In this document: positions 6,608 through 13,588 of the stretch, piece by piece
How positions within the stretch are numbered: position 1 is the stretch's first letter
Layout of the letters: the number at the start of each line of letters is the position of its first letter
DNA from: Chloroflexota bacterium
Lineage (GTDB): Bacteria; Chloroflexota; Dormibacteria; CF-121
Length of the DNA stretch: 15,072 nucleotides
Assembly: GCA_005882525.1 (NCBI GenBank)
Contig: VBGO01000086.1
Span: forward strand, 1 to 15,072
Direction: 5' to 3'
Translations under genes and position numbers: made by a program
Notes under the pieces: generated by a model
What the model saw: the letters and a program-made list of their open reading frames with translations, nothing else
The model's database searches: none
Told to the model about the DNA's origin: nothing

Positions 6608-6934
6608 ATGAAACACGTTGTCGTGAAATCAGCGCAGGCCCAGCCGCGCGAGTACATGGGCGTGCGATTCGAATTGCTCGCGACCGGATCACGATCAATG
6701 GTGACCAAGATGCTATTCGAAACCAAGAACAAAGTTCCGGTGCACCGGCATCCTAACGAGCAGAGTAGCTACGTAATCTCGGGTCGTTACCAGCTGAAAG
6801 TCGATGGCCAGACCTACGAGTTAGCAGCAGGCGACTCCTACTCGGTCCAAGCCGACACCGACCATGCAATTGATGTATCGGAGGCAGGCCAAACTATTGA
6901 TGTGTTTGCGCCGCCACGCGAGGATTTCCGATAG
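6608..6934 (+). CDS. Small single-domain cupin protein
   Basis: This is a 108-residue protein made of one cupin barrel. Cupin motif 1 is VPVHRHPNEQSSYVISG (about residues 43-59), with two histidines and a Gln/Glu in metal-ligand positions. Motif 2 is GDSYSVQADTDHAIDV (about 77-92), with a third His. The ORF can start upstream at 6485, but the ATG at 6608 is preferred because GAAGGGAGA precedes it and the upstream residues are antisense to the araC remnant. Single-domain cupins of this kind are dioxygenase-like, isomerase-like or ligand-binding proteins; nothing here decides which. It sits between the araC remnant and the intact araC, both on the opposite strand, and is a plausible target of that regulator. 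Confidence 0.82.
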   Translation: MKHVVVKSAQAQPREYMGVRFELLATGSRSMVTKMLFETKNKVPVHRHPNEQSSYVISGRYQLKVDGQTYELAAGDSYSVQADTDHAIDVSEAGQTIDVFAPPREDFR

Positions 6935-6972
6935 CAATACACGGGCTCTCGGCGAGGAGTTGGCCGATCGCC

Positions 6973-7866
6973 TCACCGGCGCGCTACGCGTTGGCTAGGA
7001 CATGGTTCCGGAAGGACCGCGGCTGCGACGGCCGTGGCCCAGTGCCCCGGCGTCAGGCCATAGGTCTTCTTGAACTGGCGCGTCATGTGGCTTTGGTCGG
7101 CGAAGCCAGCCTCTGCGGCAGCTCGCGCGAGAGGTAGTCCACTCTCGATTGCGGTTCGGGCCAACGCCAGGCGGCGCATCGTTCGGTACCGGTCGGGGCT
7201 CGTTCCGAAGGCCCGTCGGAAGTGGCGGGCGATCGTGAACCGATCGGCCCCCGTGATCCGCTCGAGCGTCGAGGCAGGGGTCTGCTCGCCTGCGTGGCTC
7301 GTGAGGTAGTCGCGCGCGAGTTCGACGGCTCGGTTGTCGATCCTGGCCCGCCGGCGGGCGGGCCCGCCGCTAAGCCTGCGGAGGGTGTCGGCGACAGCCA
7401 CGGCGATCTCGACCCGGGCGAGGTCGCTGATCGGCTCGTCGATGCTCTCCAGGAATGACGCGACGTACGGCGTCGTCGATGTCGGCGGCTGGACGGGATT
7501 CGCGACGAACGGCAGTGCGTCACCGTCGAGCGCCTGGCGGATCAATTCGGGCGCGATGTAGATGATTCGGTAGCTGAAGCCATCCTCAGTTCCCGCCGCG
7601 CCGTCGTGCGCCTCATCGGGGTGGAGGATGTGCAGCTGTCCGGGCAGGCAGACCCGGCGTGAGCCGCGGTAACGGAACGTCTGCACGCCGGCCGTGGTGA
7701 TGCCGATGGCGTAGGTGTCGTGCCGGTGAGGCTCAAACGCGCTGGAGAGGTACACCTCCGCGCGCTCGAGACCGAGGGTACCTGTGCCGAACCGAATCGA
7801 GTCGGGCCGTCGGCTGCAGGATCGTTCAAGACGATCGGCATCGAAGCCCCATAGCGTCCCCTGCAT
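6973..7866 (-). CDS. AraC-family transcriptional regulator with N-terminal cupin sensor
   Basis: This 297-residue regulator has the two-domain AraC layout. An N-terminal cupin-like sensor (about 28-110) contains HRHDTYAIGITTAG and PGQLHILHPDEAHDG. The C-terminal double helix-turn-helix (about 183-280) contains LERITGADRFTIARHFRRAFGTSPDRY and the signature AAEAGFADQSHMTRQFKKTYGLTPGHW. The ATG at 7866 is chosen because the deleted copy preserves the same start context (GACTC before ATG) and the upstream extension would overlap the divergent lysE. No clear Shine-Dalgarno precedes it. AraC regulators of this type are often divergent to LysE-family exporters, exactly as here, so the ancestral target was probably that exporter. 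Its inducer is unknown. Confidence 0.9.
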   Translation of the reverse strand: MQGTLWGFDADRLERSCSRRPDSIRFGTGTLGLERAEVYLSSAFEPHRHDTYAIGITTAGVQTFRYRGSRRVCLPGQLHILHPDEAHDGAAGTEDGFSYRIIYIAPELIRQALDGDALPFVANPVQPPTSTTPYVASFLESIDEPISDLARVEIAVAVADTLRRLSGGPARRRARIDNRAVELARDYLTSHAGEQTPASTLERITGADRFTIARHFRRAFGTSPDRYRTMRRLALARTAIESGLPLARAAAEAGFADQSHMTRQFKKTYGLTPGHWATAVAAAVLPEPCPSQRVARR

Positions 7867-7889
7867 GAGTCCAGCGTATCCCGGCGACT

Positions 7890-8311
7890 GTGCCTGAGGC
7901 GCTCCTCGTTGCGGCAATCCACTGGGATCAGCCGGGCCGCTATTGGTCACGTCAGCGGCGATCATGGGCAATCCCAGCCCGGCGACGATCAGCCTCACCG
8001 CCGCCGGTTCCGCCTACGGGGTACGGCGTTCTTTCGCGTATCTGGCCCGGATCATCGTGGGAACGACGATCGTTCTTGTCGCGGTCGCGACCGGGATCAC
8101 CGCGATGCTGCTGGCGGTCCCTGCTCTGAGGGCCGTCCTGATCGTGATCTCGGCGGCGTACATCCTCTGGCTCGCCTACCACATCGCAACCGCGCCCCTG
8201 CTCGCAGCTCACGCGGTGGCCAAAAATGCGCCCTCGCTCTTCGGAGGAACGCTGCTAGAAGCCAGGCACCTGCCTTTCGGCTGGCAGGGAGCAAGATCCG
8301 TCGACCGGTAG
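7890..8311 (+). pseudogene. LysE-family translocator, frameshifted and C-terminally truncated
   Basis: The main frame (open from 7898, TTG at 7943) encodes the N-terminal half of a LysE/RhtB-type exporter: GNPSPATISLTAAGSAYGVRRS, two hydrophobic helices, then AAYILWLAYHIATAPL. Just upstream, in another frame, GTG at 7890 gives MPEALLVAAI, which looks like the missing first residues, implying a small indel near 7918-7943. Family resemblance ends at about 8262 (FGGTLLEA); the remaining half of the usual roughly 200 residues, with its last helices, is absent. The gene would have exported amino acids or similar small molecules under control of the divergent AraC regulator, whose start is 23 bases away. 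It is not expected to function now. Confidence 0.75.
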
Positions 8312-8426
8312 ATCCAGATGAAGGTCACGACGAAGACTTAAGTCAACGTGGTCGCGCACGCCCGTCAATCGCGAACGCCCGTATGGACAAGTTTCGTGGC
8401 GATCCGTCGGAGTTCGCCCTCGTTGG
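8312..8426. other. Non-coding gap after the lysE remnant
   Basis: This short stretch joins the broken lysE to the convergent integrase stop codon. I see no gene, repeat or strong terminator in it. Confidence 0.4.
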
Positions 8427-9515
8427 TTAGAAGGGCGAGCGCAGGTCTAAATCGCGGTAGAGGTCGCCCTTGTCCAGGTGGACGTAGCGCATCACCATGA
8501 CATAGGTCGTGTGCCCGAGGATCCGACGGAGCCGCTCGATCTCACCGCCGTTCCGGAGGTACTCGGTGGCGAATGTGTGGCGAAACTTGTGGGCGTGGAC
8601 GCGGAAGCCTATCCGGCGGCGAGTACGCTGGAAGAGGTCGGAAACACACTTGACGTCAACCGGGCGGCCGTCGCGCAGCAACAGGAGGTTCGGACTGGCA
8701 CTCTCGGGTCGCATTCGGTTCACGTAGCGCAGGAGCTCACGACGCAGCCGGTGGCTCACCGGGACGCGGCGGAACTTCGCCCCCTTCCCGCGGCGGATCT
8801 TGAGGAACATAGCCTCCCCGTCCTCCTCCACGTCCTCGAGCTCAAGGGCACGGAGCTCGCCGAGCCGCATGCCAGTGCCAAGTAGGATCTGGACGGCCAG
8901 GGCGCACCACCCGGCAGACACTGCTTGGAGAAGAATATCGAGCTGCGCGTTTGAGTAGGTCTCCATTTCCTTGACGGCGACTCTCGGTGCGCGAACTCGG
9001 AGCAATGCCGAGTCGACTCGGTAGCCTTCGCGGACCGCCCAGTTGGCGAACGCCTTGATCGTCTGGAACGCGCCGTGCACGGTGTTCTCGGCTAGGCCCT
9101 GCGCCTGGATGGCGGCGAGGTAGCCCTTCAGTTCCGCGGCCGTGAGCTGATCGAGGCTCCTCGCTAAGCGCTCCTGGAAGTAGCCATGCATGTGCTTCCG
9201 GTACCAGTCGATGGTCTGCGGGCTGCGGCCCAGCACCTGCAGGTCCAGCAACCATTCGCGTACCAGCGGCTCAAGCCTTGCCTCCGCATGGCCGTCGACA
9301 GCGGGCGCCACCGTTGCGCGGGCCGCCGCTTGCTCGGGATCCTCGGCGATGCCAAGCGGACGGAGCAACCGCTCCGGCACGGCACGAGGCCTCCCCGGCA
9401 GGCCGCGGTCTCTGCCGACCCGCAAAAACCCGAGCGGTTTCTCCAGTGGTCTGGCGGTCTTGGGCACCCCAGTGGTTTGCGAAAAACCCAGTGGTTTTGG
9501 ACTTTTTCCCGACAC
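8427..9515 (-). CDS. Tyrosine recombinase / site-specific integrase
   Basis: The protein has a SAM-like core-binding domain (LVREWLLDLQVLGRSPQTIDWY, about residues 86-170) and a C-terminal catalytic domain with the expected residues. In numbering from the upstream GTG these are R219 (GTGMRLGEL), H311 and R314 (HKFRHTFATEYL), H337 (LGHTTY) and nucleophile Y346 (MRYVHL). The full set is intact, so the enzyme looks active. GTG at 9515 is preferred over GTG at 9521 because AAGGAG lies 8 bases before the former and only 2 before the latter. The first 60 or so residues are unusual for the family and include a repeated KPLGF peptide. The gene lies about 125 bases from the tRNA-Ser 3' end, and the tRNA repeat at 145-203 marks its probable site of action. 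Confidence 0.93.
   Translation of the reverse strand: MSGKSPKPLGFSQTTGVPKTARPLEKPLGFLRVGRDRGLPGRPRAVPERLLRPLGIAEDPEQAAARATVAPAVDGHAEARLEPLVREWLLDLQVLGRSPQTIDWYRKHMHGYFQERLARSLDQLTAAELKGYLAAIQAQGLAENTVHGAFQTIKAFANWAVREGYRVDSALLRVRAPRVAVKEMETYSNAQLDILLQAVSAGWCALAVQILLGTGMRLGELRALELEDVEEDGEAMFLKIRRGKGAKFRRVPVSHRLRRELLRYVNRMRPESASPNLLLLRDGRPVDVKCVSDLFQRTRRRIGFRVHAHKFRHTFATEYLRNGGEIERLRRILGHTTYVMVMRYVHLDKGDLYRDLDLRSPF
9433..9498. repeat. AGTGGTTT motif repeats in the integrase 5' end
   Basis: Four related octamers start at 9433 (AGCGGTTT), 9445 (AGTGGTCT), 9471 (AGTGGTTT) and 9490 (AGTGGTTT, continuing with T). Several lie inside short palindromes of AAACC and GGTTT arms. The same AGTGGTTTT nonamer occurs in the tRNA attachment core at 9683-9691 and 188-196. 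They fall in the integrase N-terminal codons, where they encode the repeated KPLGF peptide. Confidence 0.5.
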
Positions 9516-9570
9516 CTTCACCTCTCCTTTTCGGCTGCCTGGCGCCTCCTTATCAGCGCCCCGAAAACGC

Positions 9571-9599
9571 CGAAAACCGGCCCCATGGACCGGTTTTCG
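9571..9599 (-). terminator. Hairpin downstream of tRNA-Ser, probable terminator
   Basis: The arms CGAAAACCGG (9571-9580) and CCGGTTTTCG (9590-9599) are perfectly complementary, and the loop bases can extend the stem with a further T-G and two C-G pairs. An A-tract/T-tract stem of this kind about 40 bases past the tRNA 3' end fits transcription termination in either direction, although the T run is only four long. Confidence 0.5.
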
Positions 9600-9639
9600 T
9601 ATTCAGCCTATCGCGAGAGGCGCCTTCGAAAAAGCGCGC

Positions 9640-9727
9640 TGGCGGAGGGAGAGGGATTCGAACCCCCGAAGGCTTGCACCTTAGTGGTTTTCAAGACCAC
9701 CGCCATCGACCACTCGGCCATCCCTCC
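9640..9727 (-). tRNA. tRNA-Ser (anticodon UGA), CCA encoded
   Basis: On the minus strand the acceptor GGAGGGA pairs with TCCCTCC, followed by discriminator G and a genomic CCA (complement of 9640-9642). The anticodon stem is GTGGT/ACCAC around the loop CTTGAAA, giving anticodon TGA (complement of 9691-9693), which reads UCA and, with wobble, other UCN codons. A long variable arm with AAGG/CCTT is the serine class II hallmark. The T arm has TTCGAAT. It is intact although an element is integrated at it, because the incoming DNA restores the 3' half. It lies in the same strand block as serS, its cognate synthetase. Confidence 0.97.
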
Positions 9728-9738
9728 GGCGATCCTCA

Positions 9739-9744
9739 ATAATA
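9739..9744 (-). promoter_or_regulatory. Possible -10 element of the tRNA-Ser gene
   Basis: TATTAT on the minus strand ends 11 bases before the tRNA 5' end, a good distance for a -10 box giving a very short 5' leader. No convincing -35 box is seen at 17 bases spacing. It overlaps the space just after the stop of the upstream gene. Confidence 0.35.
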
Positions 9745-9751
9745 CGGTCGG

Positions 9752-10786
9752 CTACCCGCCAAAGACGCTCTTCAAGAACACTGACCCAACCTCATCACTG
9801 GGAACCCGGTACTGGACAAACCGCTTCGTCAGCGGATCGAGGGTGATCGTCTCTGAGTATCCAAGGCCGGGAAGTGCATCTGAGGGCATGAGCAGGCAAA
9901 AGTCGTGAACGCGGTCATCGCGCTGGAGCAGCACCAGCAAAACGTACAGCCTCTGATCGATGAAGAATGGAGGGCGCGGGACTTCGAAATGAACTGTCCG
10001 GCCGGGCGTGATCTTTCCGGTCCTGACGTGCAATCCAGCAATGCGCCGACTGGAAAGGTCATCGATCAAGAGGGTGACCGTATCCAGCCGGACCCGGTCT
10101 TGCGCCAGGACTATCGATGCAGCGCCAGCACGCTCGAGCTCCGTCGCAGTCCAGAGGCGGCCGATGTCTCCTCGCCATTGCGTCAGGCCGTCGCCCTCAC
10201 TGACATCGTGGGGACGTGGCGGATGTGGCACCGGCGGGATCGGCGTCGCCCAGCCTGGAGCCGATGCCAACCACTCAGGCAAGCGGTCGATGTCGAAAAA
10301 GTGGTCACTCCACAGGTCGTGAGAGGTCGTCGAGAAGTTGCCGGTGAAGGAAAAGCATTCGCGACCGTGGAGCAGCGCGCGCGGACACCTCTCGCGGAAC
10401 TCCCGGAAGGGAATCAGGAAGAGGCGCCGGTAGAGCTGGTCGTAGGGCGCAGGGACATGCACCATGGCGAGATATCCGTTGGGATCTTCAGCGACATCCG
10501 CGACTGGGAGGTCGAGATTCCCATTGCCATCCGGGCTGAGATGCTGAAACGCTTTGACCTGGATGGGGATGGTGAGAAGCGATCGAAGACGCCGCACGTA
10601 GAGGTCGATACCGCGATCGACGATCGGGCGTGCAATCGTCGCGGACCCGCTGCCGGCGGCTTCGATACAAACTGCAAGCAGATCCTCCGCCATGGGCCCG
10701 AATTGCGCGGTCGTGAGCTCGCTTCGCCAGTCCGGGCGGTGGGGCGGGTCGAGGCGGCTGAGCGGATCCAGCAAGGCCACTGCCAT
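9752..10786 (-). CDS. Unrecognised protein with a PD-(D/E)XK nuclease-like N-terminal domain
   Basis: About 344 residues (ATG at 10786; a TTG two codons upstream is less likely). I do not recognise a named family. In numbering from that TTG, the N-terminus reads FGPMAEDLLAVCIEAAGSG, DRGIDLYV, then IPIQVKAF. An alpha-helix Glu (E36), an Asp after a beta-turn (D63) and Q-V-K (78-80) have the order and spacing of PD-(D/E)XK superfamily proteins with a QxK third motif. The rest contains two stretches with similar hydrophobic strand patterns (YLAMVHVP with LFLIPFREF; LYVLLVLLQ with FCLLMP), hinting at an internal duplication. It starts 46 bases after serS on the same strand and is probably co-transcribed. 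A nuclease, or an inactive nuclease-fold DNA/RNA-binding protein, is possible; this is inference from motif order only. Confidence 0.75.
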   Translation of the reverse strand: MAVALLDPLSRLDPPHRPDWRSELTTAQFGPMAEDLLAVCIEAAGSGSATIARPIVDRGIDLYVRRLRSLLTIPIQVKAFQHLSPDGNGNLDLPVADVAEDPNGYLAMVHVPAPYDQLYRRLFLIPFREFRERCPRALLHGRECFSFTGNFSTTSHDLWSDHFFDIDRLPEWLASAPGWATPIPPVPHPPRPHDVSEGDGLTQWRGDIGRLWTATELERAGAASIVLAQDRVRLDTVTLLIDDLSSRRIAGLHVRTGKITPGRTVHFEVPRPPFFIDQRLYVLLVLLQRDDRVHDFCLLMPSDALPGLGYSETITLDPLTKRFVQYRVPSDEVGSVFLKSVFGG

Positions 10787-10832
10787 ATGCAAACTGGCAG
10801 TCGGCGGTTTCCTTCCGCGACAGAGCAGCTAC

Positions 10833-12086
10833 TCAGCGGATGACGTCGAGACCGCCCATGTACGCACGCAGCGCCTGTGGCACCCGGATGGTGCCGTCCT
10901 CCTGCTGGTAATTCTCGAGGATCGACACCACCGTGCGCGGCAAGGCGAGTCCGGAGCCATTCAGCGTGTGCACGAAGTCAACCTTGCCATCCTGCCGCCG
11001 ATACCGGATGTTGGCGCGGCGGGCCTGGAAGTCGTTGTAGGTGGAGCAGGACGACACTTCGAGGAAGCGATTCTCCCCAGGCGACCAGGCCTCGAGATCG
11101 TAGGTCTTCGATTGGCCGAAGCCCATGTCGCCGGTGCAGAGCAGGATGACGCGATACGGAAGCTCCAGACGCTGGAGCACATCCTCGGCATCCCTCACCA
11201 GCAGCTCGAGCTCCTCGCTCGATCGTTCCGGCTCGACGAACTTGACGAGCTCGACCTTGTTGAACTGATGCAAACGAATGTAACCACGGGTGTCCTTGCC
11301 GGCCGCTCCGGCCTCGCTTCGAAAGTTGGTCGACCAGGCCACGTGCTTGATGGGGAGCCTGGAGGCCGTCAGGATCTCCTCCCGGTACATGTTCGTCACC
11401 GGGACCTCCGCCGTCGGCACCAGGAACAGATCCTTCTTCTCGATGCGGAAGGCGTCCTCCTCGAATTTCGGCAGCTGGCCGGTGCCCGTCATGGCGGCGC
11501 GGTTGAGCAGGAACGGCGGGAAAACCTCGATGTAGTCGTGCTCGCGAATGTGCAGATCGATCATGAAGTTCAGCAGCGCCCGTTCGAGCCGGGCGCCGGC
11601 GCCTTTCAGGAAGTAGAAGCGGGAGGTCGCGACCTTGACGCCGCGCTCGAAATCGAAAAGGCCGAGCTGGGTGCCGAGCTCGTAGTGCGACTTTGGCTTG
11701 AACGGCACTTGCCGCCCCAGGCCCCACTCGCGGACGGTCGGGTTCGCCGCCGCATCCTTTCCCTCGGGAACGGAAGGGTCAGGGGGATTGGGCACTTCCA
11801 GTAACAGCGTGCTGAGCCGGGCGTCGACCGGCGCCAGCTTTTGCTCGAGGGCCTTCACCTCATCTTTGAGCCCCCGCATTTGATCGATGGCCGCCTGATC
11901 GCGCGCCTTCGCCATCGCCGCCGATCGACGGTTTTGCTCCGCCTTCAGTTGCTCGAGCTCGGCGAGCGTCTCCCGTCGCTGAGCATCGAGCGTCAGGATT
12001 TCGTCGACCGGGGCCGTCTCGCCCTTCTTGCGCGCCCCCTCCCGGACGATATCCGGGTGCTCCCGAATGAAGCTAAGGCTCAGCAT
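10833..12086 (-). CDS. serS: Serine--tRNA ligase
   Basis: At 417 residues it has the standard length. It charges tRNA-Ser (and tRNA-Sec where present) with serine in the cytosol. The N-terminal antiparallel coiled-coil arm that grips the long variable arm of tRNA-Ser spans about residues 30-98 (LDAQRRETLAELEQLKAEQ onwards). The class II core follows: TAEVPVTN (225-232), motif 2 FRSEAG (255-260) with the KDTRGYIRLHQF loop, SSCSTYNDFQARR (345-357), and motif 3 GSGLALPR (377-384). The ATG at 12086 gives the canonical MLSLSFIREHPDIVREG start; the longer ORF upstream is lysS sequence in another frame. It overlaps the end of lysS by 14 bases, indicating translational coupling, and its cognate tRNA-Ser lies about 1.1 kb downstream. 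Confidence 0.97.
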   Translation of the reverse strand: MLSLSFIREHPDIVREGARKKGETAPVDEILTLDAQRRETLAELEQLKAEQNRRSAAMAKARDQAAIDQMRGLKDEVKALEQKLAPVDARLSTLLLEVPNPPDPSVPEGKDAAANPTVREWGLGRQVPFKPKSHYELGTQLGLFDFERGVKVATSRFYFLKGAGARLERALLNFMIDLHIREHDYIEVFPPFLLNRAAMTGTGQLPKFEEDAFRIEKKDLFLVPTAEVPVTNMYREEILTASRLPIKHVAWSTNFRSEAGAAGKDTRGYIRLHQFNKVELVKFVEPERSSEELELLVRDAEDVLQRLELPYRVILLCTGDMGFGQSKTYDLEAWSPGENRFLEVSSCSTYNDFQARRANIRYRRQDGKVDFVHTLNGSGLALPRTVVSILENYQQEDGTIRVPQALRAYMGGLDVIR

Positions 12087-13566
12087 GGCGCGCCCGCAGA
12101 TGGGGGAAGAGGATGACGTCGCGAATCGAGGCCTGATCGGTGAGGATGGCAACCAGCCGGTCGACCCCGAGCCCCATGCCGCCGGTGGGCGGGAACCCGT
12201 ATTCGAGTGCCGTCAGGAAGTCCTCGTCCATCGGATGGGTCTCCTCGTCACCCGCGGCGCGTGCCCGAGCCTGGTCTTCGAAACGGGTCCGCTGGTCGTC
12301 CGGGTCGTTGAGCTCGGAAAAGGCGTTGGCGATCTCCTGGCCGGCGATGAAAAGCTCGAAGCGATCGGTCAGCCGCGGGTCGCTGGTACGCCGCCGCGCG
12401 AGCGGAGAGATCTCGACCGGGTGGCCGAGCACGAAGGTCGGCTGCACCAGGGTGTCCTGGACGAGCTCGTCGAACAGCTCGGCGATCAGGCCGCCCCAGC
12501 CTAAGCCGGGCTTGGGCTCGATGTTGTACTTCTTGACCAGCGCCTGGAGCTGCGGCACGTCGGCTTTGAGCAGGTCTTCATCGACGACCTGGCTGACCGC
12601 CTCCACCATCTCGATCCGCTTGAAGGGCCGGGTGAACGCGATTTCCTGGCCCTGGTACTGAATCGTCGGATTGCCCTTTACCCGCTCGACGAGGTGGATC
12701 ACCAGCGACTCGGTGAGCTCCAACATGCCCCCCACGTCGGTCAAGGCCTGGTAGAGCTCGAGCATGGTGTACTCCGGGCTATGCCATTGATCCATTCCCT
12801 CGTTGCGGAAAATCCGGCCGATCTCGAAGACGCGGTCGTAGCCGCCGACGATCAACCGCTTGAGGTAAAGCTCGAGTGCGATCCGCAGATAAAGATCCAT
12901 GTCGAGCGCGTTGTGGTGTGTCCGAAAGGGACGCGCGGCGGCTCCGCCCGCCATCGCCTGGAGCACCGGCGTCTCCACCTCGACGAAGCCGCGACCTTTG
13001 AGGAAGGTGCGCGTCTCTTCGACCAGCCGGCTCCGCGCCAGGAAGACGTCCATGACTTCGGGATTGGCAATCAGATCCAGGTAGCGCTGGCGGTAGCGCA
13101 ACTCCTTGTCTTTGAGGCCGTGGTACTTCTCGGGCAGCGGCCGCAGCGCCTTGGCCAGCAACACGAAGTCCTCGATCTCGCAGGTGATCTCGCCCCGCTT
13201 GGTGCGGAACAGGGTGCCGTGGACGCCAACGATGTCCCCCAGGTCGAGGTCGGTAAAGCGCCGATACGGCTCCTCTCCCAGCTTGTCCACCTTGGCCAGC
13301 AACTGGATGCGCCCGGCAAAGTCCTGGATGTGGGCAAAGGTCGCCTTCCCCATGACGCGGATCGCCACCAGCCGGCCGGCCAACGCGACGCGCTGGCTGC
13401 GGGGCTCGGCTCCCCCGGATTTTTCGACCTGCTCGAAAAGCGCGATCGCTTCCGCCGAGCTGTGCGTCCGGTCGAAGCGGCTCTGGTACGGCTCGATGCC
13501 CTGCGCACGAAGTGATGAAAGCTTCTGGCGACGCTGGAGCTCCTGCTCGGTCCGCTCAGCTTCCAT
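12073..13566 (-). CDS. lysS: Lysine--tRNA ligase, class II
   Basis: This 497-residue class IIb synthetase joins lysine to tRNA-Lys in the cytosol. The N-terminal OB-fold anticodon-binding domain covers about residues 55-145 (GRLVAIRVMGKATFAHIQD). The catalytic core has motif 1 around FVEVETPVLQAMAGGAAARPF (194-214), motif 2 VFEIGRIFRNEG (246-257) with HSPEYTMLELY, and motif 3 GMGLGVDRLVAI (463-474). The ATG at 13566 starts MEAERTEQELQRRQKL, typical for the family, with only a weak ribosome-binding site (GCGGA). It begins 22 bases after the oxidoreductase gene and ends overlapping serS, so it is part of one minus-strand operon. Long plus-strand ORFs across this gene are antisense shadows. Confidence 0.97.
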   Translation of the reverse strand: MEAERTEQELQRRQKLSSLRAQGIEPYQSRFDRTHSSAEAIALFEQVEKSGGAEPRSQRVALAGRLVAIRVMGKATFAHIQDFAGRIQLLAKVDKLGEEPYRRFTDLDLGDIVGVHGTLFRTKRGEITCEIEDFVLLAKALRPLPEKYHGLKDKELRYRQRYLDLIANPEVMDVFLARSRLVEETRTFLKGRGFVEVETPVLQAMAGGAAARPFRTHHNALDMDLYLRIALELYLKRLIVGGYDRVFEIGRIFRNEGMDQWHSPEYTMLELYQALTDVGGMLELTESLVIHLVERVKGNPTIQYQGQEIAFTRPFKRIEMVEAVSQVVDEDLLKADVPQLQALVKKYNIEPKPGLGWGGLIAELFDELVQDTLVQPTFVLGHPVEISPLARRRTSDPRLTDRFELFIAGQEIANAFSELNDPDDQRTRFEDQARARAAGDEETHPMDEDFLTALEYGFPPTGGMGLGVDRLVAILTDQASIRDVILFPHLRARHAEP

Positions 13567-13588
13567 TCCGCGAAAGTCTAAAGGGTCG

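Larger units (their letters stand above)
145..9698. mobile_element. Putative integrative element inserted at tRNA-Ser
   Basis: The 3' part of the tRNA-Ser gene is present twice in the same orientation, at 9640-9698 (inside the intact tRNA) and 145-203 (isolated fragment): 59 bases with a single difference (A at 160, G at 9655). A tyrosine recombinase lies immediately inside the intact-tRNA end. Integrases of this family commonly use tRNA 3' ends as attB, restoring the tRNA at one junction and leaving a 3' fragment at the other. The roughly 9.5 kb between the repeats holds accessory genes, several of them broken, and no visible transfer, replication or phage structural genes. The boundaries are inferred from the repeats; excision has not been shown. 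Confidence 0.7.

Noticed and set aside
8265..8340. Hydrophobic minus-strand peptide (VVTFIWIYRS) as a gene fragment
   Set aside because: Only about ten hydrophobic residues, no start or family match; likely chance.
12694..13515. Long plus-strand ORF of 273 codons (and others at 13106-14059, 11841-12116)
   Set aside because: They lie antisense to lysS, serS and the oxidoreductase, whose motifs are unambiguous; high GC makes long antisense frames common.
13567..13588. T-box or other riboswitch ahead of lysS/serS
   Set aside because: The gap is only 22 bases before lysS, and serS overlaps lysS; there is no room for a leader RNA.
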